Positions 58,315 through 64,000 of a stretch of 64,000 bases of DNA are shown one piece after another (the first letter of the stretch is position 1; every line of letters begins with the position of its first letter). Where the stretch lies: NCBI GenBank assembly GCA_037045185.1, contig JBAOHQ010000008.1:62001-126000 (forward strand). Reading direction: 5' to 3'. The notes beneath the pieces are model-generated. The model did not search any database. It saw only the letters and a list, made by a program, of their open reading frames with translations, and had not been told where the DNA came from. The position numbers and the translations under genes are program-made. Origin of the DNA: JAKOUY01 sp037045185 (GTDB lineage: Bacteria; Actinomycetota; Acidimicrobiia; Acidimicrobiales; Ilumatobacteraceae).

Positions 58315-59933
58315 CCGGAACCGTGACCGTGCCGTCCCCGCCGCTCGATCTGTCGGCCACGCAGCGCCTGCATGTGGTGGGCGTCGGCGGGCCGGGGATG
58401 AGCGCCATCGGCATCGTCCTGGCAGAGATGGGCCACCAGGTCAGCGGGAGCGACATCCGCGAGCGCAGCGTGCTCGACCGTGTTCGTACCGCGGGTGTGG
58501 TGGTGAACGTCGGGCACGACCGGGCGGTCGTGCATGGCGCCGACGCCGTGACCGCGTCGAGCGCCATCCCGGCCACGAACGTCGAGATCGATGAGGCCCG
58601 AGCCACCGGGGTCACCGTGCTGCGCCGGGCCGGGATGCTGGCCTCGATCTGCGCGATGGCCAAGAGCGTGGCGGTGGCCGGCACCCATGGCAAGACCACG
58701 ACGACGTCGATGCTGATGCGGATCCTCGCCGAGGCCGGTCTGCGCCCGAACTTCATCATCGGTGGCGACGTCGCCGATATCGGCACTGGCGCGGAGTGGA
58801 CCGGCGGTGAGTGGCTGGTCGTGGAGGCCGACGAGAGCGACGGCACCCACCTCGAACTGCCCCTGCACGGCACGATCCTGACCAATGTCGAGGCCGATCA
58901 CCTCGACCACTTCGGCACCGCCGAGGCCATCGTCGACAGCTTCCGCCGGTACCTGGCGCAGATCCCCGGCCCCAAGATCCTGTGCGCCGACGACCCCGTG
59001 TGCCGCACGCTCGCCAGCGAGCTGGGCCGCGACGACCACGCGAGCAACGACGTGATCAACGACGTGAGCAACGACGTGATCAACGACGTGATCAACGACG
59101 TGATCAACCACGTGAGCAACGACGTGATCAACGACGTGATCACGTACGGCATCGCCGGGGCACCGGACATGACACCGGACATGACACCGGGAATGACACC
59201 GGGAATGACACCGGGAATGACACCGGACGTGATCGCCGACCAGATCGAGGCCGGTCACGGGGAGATGCGCTTTCGCGTCCGGACCCGTCAGGGCGTGCTC
59301 GGCCACGTGCGCCTGCCGCTGCGCGGCCGGCACAACGTGCTCAACGCCACGGCGGCGCTGACCATGGCCGGGGCGATCGGGGTGCCCTTCGACGTCGCCG
59401 CCGCGGCCCTGGGCAAGTTCGGCGGCGTGGCCCGCCGCTTCGACATCCGCGGCCATGCCGGCGGCGCCACCCTGGTGGACGACTACGCCCACCTTCCCAC
59501 CGAGATCGCCGTCGTGATGGCGGCAGCATCCACCAGCGGTGACGGTTGGACGCGACGGATCGCCGTGTTCCAACCGAACCGCTACAACCGGATGAGCGAG
59601 CTATCGCCCGAGTACGCCGACGCCTTCGTCGACGCCGACGTCGTCGTCATCACCGAGATCTACGCCTCGGGCACCACGCCGATCCCCGGCGTCACCGGCA
59701 AGTTGGTGGTCAACGCGGTGACCGAGGCGCATCCCCGCGCCCGCGTCGTCTGGCTCCCACACCGCAGCGACCTGGTCGACTTCGTCGCCGCGGAGCTGCG
59801 CCCCGGTGACGTGTGCGTGTCGATGGGCTGCGGTGACATCGAGTCGTTCCCCGACGAGGTCGTCCGCCGCTTCCATGAGCTGCGCGGCGGGGCCCCGCTC
59901 GGAGCGCTGCGCCACGAGAGCGCTGCGGTATGA
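58311..59933 (+). CDS. murC: UDP-MurNAc:L-alanine ligase
   Basis: This is a 540-residue Mur ligase, longer than the usual 460-490 because of two repeat tracts. Motifs are VVGVGGPGMSAIG at the N-terminus, AVAGTHGKTTTTSML, EADESDGT, NVEADHLDHF and FQPNRYNR. Residues 247-278 and 284-307 are repeats (NDVI-type and PGMT-type), encoded by 12-bp units on either side of the strand VITYGI, thus in surface loops of the central domain. GTG 58311 overlaps the murG stop. Confidence 0.95.
   Translation: MTGTVTVPSPPLDLSATQRLHVVGVGGPGMSAIGIVLAEMGHQVSGSDIRERSVLDRVRTAGVVVNVGHDRAVVHGADAVTASSAIPATNVEIDEARATGVTVLRRAGMLASICAMAKSVAVAGTHGKTTTTSMLMRILAEAGLRPNFIIGGDVADIGTGAEWTGGEWLVVEADESDGTHLELPLHGTILTNVEADHLDHFGTAEAIVDSFRRYLAQIPGPKILCADDPVCRTLASELGRDDHASNDVINDVSNDVINDVINDVINHVSNDVINDVITYGIAGAPDMTPDMTPGMTPGMTPGMTPDVIADQIEAGHGEMRFRVRTRQGVLGHVRLPLRGRHNVLNATAALTMAGAIGVPFDVAAAALGKFGGVARRFDIRGHAGGATLVDDYAHLPTEIAVVMAAASTSGDGWTRRIAVFQPNRYNRMSELSPEYADAFVDADVVVITEIYASGTTPIPGVTGKLVVNAVTEAHPRARVVWLPHRSDLVDFVAAELRPGDVCVSMGCGDIESFPDEVVRRFHELRGGAPLGALRHESAAV
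59049..59144 (+). repeat. In-frame tandem repeat, 8 x 12 bp, in murC
   Basis: Eight units of GACGTGATCAAC type (two with GAGC in place of GATC, one starting CAC) encode Asn-Asp-Val-Ile/Ser repeats. Each GATCAAC unit carries GATC. Confidence 0.93.
59161..59232 (+). repeat. In-frame tandem repeat, 6 x 12 bp, in murC
   Basis: CACCGGACATGA/CACCGGGAATGA units encode Thr-Pro-Asp/Gly-Met repeats. This array is separate in sequence from the one at 59049-59144, only 16 bp away. Confidence 0.93.
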
Positions 59934-60887
59934 GTGGCTCGTCCATCGTCGACGCTGCCACCGTCGTGGCCGAGTTGGGCCCGATGGCCCGTCCTGATGT
60001 CCCGCTGGCCCCACTGACGACCTACCGCGTCGGCGGCGCCGCGCTGGCCCTGGCCGCACCCGCCTCGCTCGACGATCTCGAGCGCATCGCCGAGGTCGCC
60101 CGGCGTCACGGTCTTCCCACCCTGGTCGTGGGCCGCGGCTCGAACATGTTGGTCGCTGATGCCGGGTTCCGCGGCATCGCCTTCACCCTCAACGCGATGG
60201 GAGAGGACATCCGCATCGACGGCGCCACGGTGACGGTCAGCGGCGGATCGGCCCTGCCCGTGGTGGCCAGGCGGGTGAGCGGCGCGGGGCTCACCGGCTT
60301 CGAGTGGGCGGTCGGGGTGCCGGGCAGCATCGGCGGGGCCGTACGGATGAACGCCGGCGGGCACGGCTCGGACATGGCCGCCTGCGTGCGGAGGGTCCGC
60401 CTGTTCGATCTGCGCGTTTGCCAGCATGGGTGGGTGCCTGTCGAGCGTCTTGGTCTGCGATTCCGCGCCAGCGACCTTGGCGACCACCAGATCGTGCTCG
60501 AGGCCGATCTCGCCCTGCGTCACGGCGACGTCGCGGCGTCCGAGGCCCACCTCGCCGAGATCGTCCGCTGGCGGCGTGAGCACCAACCCGGCGGGCAGAA
60601 CTGCGGTTCGGTGTTCGTCAACCCGATCCCCGGCGAGCTGGCGGCGGCGCAGCTCATCGACGAACTGGGCCTGCGCGGCCTGCCGCGTCGGCGGGGCCTT
60701 CGTCTCCGACAAGCACGCCAATTTCATCCAGGCCGGTGACGGCGCCAGCGCGGCCGACGTGCGAGCCGTGATCGAGCAGGTCCGCGAGATCGTCCACCGC
60801 GAGTCGGGCGTCCTCCTGCGCAGCGAGGTCCGCCTGGTGGGCTTCGACGACGTGCCCGCCGACGATGCCGCCGGGGTCGCGCTGTGA
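59930..60887 (+). CDS. murB: UDP-N-acetylenolpyruvoylglucosamine reductase (apparent frameshift)
   Basis: This is a FAD enzyme of about 318 residues that makes UDP-MurNAc. FAD motifs GRGSNMLVAD and GVPGSIGGAVRMNAGGHG are followed by the catalytic Ser region NCGSVFVNP and the C-terminal Glu in LLRSEVRLVGF. The frame shifts at the CC pair 60683-60684; removing one C gives LRGLRVGGAFVSDKHANFIQ, which is continuous family sequence. ATG 59930 overlaps the murC stop and the TGA overlaps the ftsQ GTG. Confidence 0.92.
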
Positions 60888-62177
60888 CCGATCACGACGA
60901 CCACGTCCCGCCCGGTGTCCTCGACGAGCTGTCGGCGGCCTTTCGCGATCCGGCCGACCAGGGAAACCAGGGAAACCAGGGAGACCAGAGAGACCAGGAA
61001 GACCCAGGAGACCCGGTCGACCACCTCGCGCCGACCGATCCGACGGATCCCACGCCACCACCGGGGCCGGTCTACGACCTCGACGATCCGAACATCGACG
61101 CGCTGCTCGGCATCACCGATGCCCCGCCCGCGGCGGCCGAGGTCACGCCGGCGCCCGTGGATCCACTCCTCGCGGCCGCAGCATCCGCAGCACCCGACGC
61201 CCACGCGGTACCGGCAACCCATGCGGCGCCGGCCGCCGATGCGCCGCGCCGGACCATCGTCATCGAGGAGACCGACCTCCCCGACGCCGTCTACCTGGAC
61301 GAGGAGGCCGAGGAACGCCTGCGCACCGTGCACGGTCACAGCGCCGAGGCGAGCGCCACCGCGCCCACCATCGTCATCGGCGACGCCGACGACGGGCGTC
61401 AGGTCGAGCCCGCCCCGTCGGCGCCGCGCCCGCCCATCGATCCACGCGTCCCGCGCCCGGCGCATCGCCGTCGGGCGGGCCAAGGGTCGCCGCCGGCTGG
61501 TGGTGCTCAGCCTGGTGCTCGGCGCCCTGGCGGTCGTGATCGCCGGTCTCGCCGTGCTGGGCTCGTCGTGGTTCTCCGTCGAGCGCATCGACATCCAGGG
61601 GTCCTCGTACAGCCGGGCCGACGTGGAGCGCATCGTCGCCTCGACGAGGGGCAAGCCGGTCCTGCTGGTGGATACCGTCGACCTCGAGCACCGCCTCGAG
61701 GCCTTGGCCTGGGTGGAGTCCGCCACGGTGGACACCGACTTCCCGCACGGCCTGTTCGTCGACGTCCGTGAGCGACTGCCCGTTGCCTACTTCCTCGGCT
61801 CCGACGGCAAGGCCCGGGCCATCGATCGTGACGCGCGGGTGCTGGCGGTGCTCAACGGGATCCCCACCCAATACCCGCAGATCACCGGCACGGCGCCGGA
61901 CACCGCAGCGGGGCACAACGCCGGCGCCGTGTTCCAGGGGGCGGCCACGGTGATCCTGTCGCTGCCCCCCGAGCTCAGCGAGCAGATGAAGTCGGTCGGC
62001 GTCGACTCCTCGGCTGGCACCGTCTCGATGAAGCTGCGAACGGGCGCCACCGTGCGCCTCGGCACCCCGACGGACCTCACCCGCAAGCTCGCCCGGTTGC
62101 TCCTCGTGGTCCGCCAGGGGGACTTCAAGAAGCTCAAGCTCATCGACGTCAGCGCCGCCGATGTGTCCACGAAATAG
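60884..62177 (+). CDS. ftsQ: Division protein FtsQ/DivIB with a long acidic N-terminal tail (apparent frameshift)
   Basis: This is a bitopic protein of about 430 residues. The first 190 residues are an acidic, Pro/Ala-rich cytoplasmic tail with a 9-bp-encoded repeat. Then come a basic patch, one helix (LVVLSLVLGALAVVIAGLAV) and the POTRA domain (FSVERIDIQGSSYSRADVER), followed by the FtsQ domain (WVESATVDTDFPHGLFVDVR). The frame breaks at the CCC run 61450-61452; deleting one C reads RVRARRIAVGRAKGRR through the junction. The tail is much longer than in E. coli FtsQ; long N-termini occur in actinobacterial FtsQ. Confidence 0.9.
60959..61012 (+). repeat. In-frame tandem repeat, about 6 x 9 bp, in ftsQ
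   Basis: CAGGGAAAC units drift to CAGGGAGAC, CAGAGAGAC and CAGGAAGAC, encoding QGN/QGD/QRD/QED triplets in the cytoplasmic tail. Confidence 0.9.
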
Positions 62178-62297
62178 CGGTTCCACGGTTGGCGGCCCCC
62201 CGGTCGCTAAGCTGACCTGCAGGTTCATGGCGTCTCGCGTCGCGAACCACCCGTTGCTCATGACCACTCACACGCCCACATCATCGGAGGATTCCTG

Positions 62298-63401
62298 ATG
62301 GCCGCCTCGCCCCAGAACTATTTGGCCGTCATCAAGGTGATCGGCGTTGGCGGCGGTGGCGTCAACGCCGTCAACCGGATGATCGATGCCGGATTGAAGG
62401 GTGTCGAGTTCATCGCGGTCAACACCGACGCTCAGGCGCTGCTGATGAGCGACGCCGACGTCAAGCTGGACATCGGCCGGGATCTCACCCGTGGCCTCGG
62501 CGCGGGCAGCGACCCCGATGTCGGGCGCAACGCCGCCGAGTCCCATCGCGACGAGATCGAGGAGATGATCAAGGGCGCCGACATGGTGTTCATCACCGCA
62601 GGCGAGGGCGGTGGCACCGGTACCGGGGCTGCCCCGGTGATCGCCGATCTGGCCCGTTCGATGGGCGCGTTGACCATCGGCGTGGTCACCCGCCCGTTCA
62701 GCTTCGAGGGGCGCCGCCGTGCCGTCCAGGCCGACAGCGGTGTCCAGCGGTTGAAGGAGAAGGTCGACACCCTGATCGTCATCCCCAACGACCGACTGCT
62801 CACCGTGGCCAACGAGAAGACCAGCGTGTTGAACGCCTTCAAGATGGCCGACGAGGTGCTCTTGCAGGGTGTGTCGGGCATCACCAATCTGATCACCACT
62901 CCCGGCCTGATCAACACCGACTTCGCCGACGTCAAGATGATCCTCTCCAGCGCCGGATCGGCGCTGATGGGCATCGGCCACGCCAGCGGTGAGAACCGGG
63001 CGGTCACGGCGGCCAAGGCCGCGATCTCCAGCCCGCTGCTGGAGGCCGCCATCGACGGCGCCCGCGGCATCCTGCTGAACATCACCGGGCCATCGAGCAT
63101 GGGCTTGTTCGAGATGAACGCCGCCGCCGAGATCATCCACGGTGTCGCCCACCAAGACGCCAACATCATCTTCGGCACCGTGATCGACGACGAGTTGGGT
63201 GACGAGGTCAAGGTCACCGTCATCGCCGCCGGCTTCGACCGCTGGGATGGTGCGCCCGGTCAGGGTGGCCGCCCGCAGCTGAAATCCGTCGAGCCGCCCC
63301 CCACCACCTCGTTGAAGGACCTGTTCGCCGAGGACGAGCGGGTCGTCGACGACCCGCTTGACGGCGACGACGACTTCGACGTCCCCTCCTTCCTCAAGTA
63401 G
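62298..63401 (+). CDS. ftsZ: Cell division GTPase FtsZ
   Basis: This 367-residue tubulin homologue forms the division ring. The GTP signature GEGGGTGTGAAP, the N-terminal GVGGGGVNAVNRMID, the T7-loop residues NTDFADVKMI and the C-terminal partner-binding tail DDDFDVPSFLK are all present. A perfect GGAGG lies 9 nt before the ATG. The 120-bp upstream gap, with a TAAGCT hexamer at 62208-62213, could hold a separate ftsZ promoter. Neither ftsA nor other division genes intervene between ftsQ and ftsZ. Confidence 0.98.
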   Translation: MAASPQNYLAVIKVIGVGGGGVNAVNRMIDAGLKGVEFIAVNTDAQALLMSDADVKLDIGRDLTRGLGAGSDPDVGRNAAESHRDEIEEMIKGADMVFITAGEGGGTGTGAAPVIADLARSMGALTIGVVTRPFSFEGRRRAVQADSGVQRLKEKVDTLIVIPNDRLLTVANEKTSVLNAFKMADEVLLQGVSGITNLITTPGLINTDFADVKMILSSAGSALMGIGHASGENRAVTAAKAAISSPLLEAAIDGARGILLNITGPSSMGLFEMNAAAEIIHGVAHQDANIIFGTVIDDELGDEVKVTVIAAGFDRWDGAPGQGGRPQLKSVEPPPTTSLKDLFAEDERVVDDPLDGDDDFDVPSFLK

Positions 63402-63418
63402 CGCGGCGCGCCTGGCGC

Positions 63419-64000
63419 GTGTCCCACCCACCGCTCACCTGCAGCCGGCGGATCGGCGGCGTCGTGGTCGACGTGCGGTGCAGCACGCGCTCCGACGGCG
63501 ACTTCCATCTCGACCACGTCCCCGAGGTCGTCCTCGCCCATCGCCGCGCCTGCCTGATGGCGGGCACGTGGTCGCAGCCCGACGAGGTCCACGGCGCCAC
63601 GGTGCTGACCGTCGAGGCGCCCGGTGACCATCACCGCGCCATCGCCGACGGCCTGGTCACCCGCGTACCGGGCGCGGTGCTCGGGATCTGGGTGGGCGAC
63701 TGTGCGCCGGTCGTGCTCATGTCCGACCGCGGGGCGCTGGCCGCGGTGCACGCCGGCTGGCGGGGCCTTGCCGGGGGGATCATCGCCACGGCTGCCGAGC
63801 GCCTGGCGGGCCGCCCGGTGCTCGCCGTGCTCGGGCCGTGCATCCACCCCTGCTGCTACGAGTTCGGCGACGAACTGGACGACCTCAGCGCCCGGTGGGG
63901 GGCCGGTGTGCGGGCCACCACGTCGTGGGGCACGCCCGCCCTGGACGTGCCGGCCGCGGTGCGCGCCGAGGTGAGCGCCCTCGGTGTGGCCGAGGTCGTC
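63419..64000 (+). CDS. pgeF: Peptidoglycan editing factor PgeF / multicopper-oxidase-like YfiH protein (3' end outside window)
   Basis: The frame is open from GTG 63419 to the window end (194 residues). Family motifs are EVHGATVLTVE, WVGDCAPVVLMSDRGALAAVHAGWRGL and LGPCIHPCCYEFG, containing the metal-binding His and Cys residues. PgeF removes wrong residues from peptidoglycan precursors; older annotations call it polyphenol oxidase or laccase. Its place directly after ftsZ is typical for actinobacteria and firmicutes. Confidence 0.9.
   Translation, partial: MSHPPLTCSRRIGGVVVDVRCSTRSDGDFHLDHVPEVVLAHRRACLMAGTWSQPDEVHGATVLTVEAPGDHHRAIADGLVTRVPGAVLGIWVGDCAPVVLMSDRGALAAVHAGWRGLAGGIIATAAERLAGRPVLAVLGPCIHPCCYEFGDELDDLSARWGAGVRATTSWGTPALDVPAAVRAEVSALGVAEVV

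Noticed and set aside
59049..59232. Regular direct repeats resembling a CRISPR array
   Set aside because: Units of 12 bp are adjacent without spacers and are in frame within murC. No cas genes are present.
1..64000. tRNA, rRNA, insertion sequences, prophage or integrase genes
   Set aside because: Reading both strands gave no cloverleaf with a GTTCRA T-loop, no transposase or integrase motifs and no terminal inverted repeats with target duplications. The HNH proteins belong to chromosomal actinobacterial families.

Overview
The window is a very GC-rich, gene-dense chromosomal segment of an actinobacterium. Markers for this are a WhiB protein, an MtrA-MtrB-LpqB-like block, DUF3040, a DUF222 (13E12-type) HNH nuclease, LexA boxes matching the actinobacterial consensus CGAAC-RNRY-GTTYG, a meso-DAP-type MurE and a dcw cluster without ftsA. 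Gene content and gene order suggest the class Acidimicrobiia; this is an inference without a tree.

Layout. (1) 1-3573: start of glpD (cut by the window), then a Fur/PerR-type regulator, rubrerythrin, an iron-sulfur oxidoreductase and DUF3501, which look like a peroxide-defence and electron-transfer operon. (2) 3600-15323: whiB, trpD, a homoserine-kinase-like gene, a DEDDh-exonuclease/GIY-YIG/UvrC-like nuclease facing an NYN nuclease across a LexA box, a mycothiol-enzyme-like protein, queG, a PimB'-like mannosyltransferase, an SRPBCC protein, a ROK glucokinase and a ROK repressor. The order trpD - exonuclease/UvrC - pimB' - SRPBCC resembles the Rv2192c-Rv2185c region of M. tuberculosis. (3) 15320-23981: a myo-inositol uptake and catabolism operon (iolE, sugar ABC transporter, iolC, iolB, iolD) behind a TTGACA promoter with a palindromic operator. 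(4) 24000-33700: ltrA, pyrophosphatase, an SOS-boxed DUF222 HNH nuclease, an alanine-type aminotransferase with an ACT protein, then a minus-strand block of CoA-transferase, glycerol kinase and PPi-type phosphofructokinase. (5) 33761-46570: LpqB-like/MtrB/MtrA, inositol monophosphatase, polyprenol-phosphate mannosyltransferase, DNA polymerase IV, DUF3040, tgpA-DUF58-moxR, an unusual ROK protein and an HNH protein. (6) 46591-64000: a lipoate-ligase-like gene and the dcw cluster mraZ-rsmH-ftsL-ftsI-murE-mraY-murD-ftsW-murG-murC-murB-ftsQ-ftsZ-pgeF. No murF lies between murE and mraY.

Three window-wide patterns stand out. First, short tandem repeats are abundant. Inside genes their period is 9 or 12 bp, they keep frame, and in MurE, MurD, MurC, FtsI and FtsQ they fall in predicted surface loops or cytoplasmic tails. 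Between genes, and at one gene's extreme 3' end, the period is often 7, 11, 13 or 14 bp. Second, about ten otherwise normal genes, most of them essential, carry one single-base frameshift each, often in a short G or C run. Repairing the shift often restores the ATGA/GTGA stop-start overlap used throughout the window, so assembly error is more likely than real pseudogenes. Third, many first-of-operon genes have a TANNNT hexamer 6-10 nt before the start codon, which points to leaderless mRNAs.

No tRNA, rRNA, CRISPR array, insertion sequence or prophage was seen.
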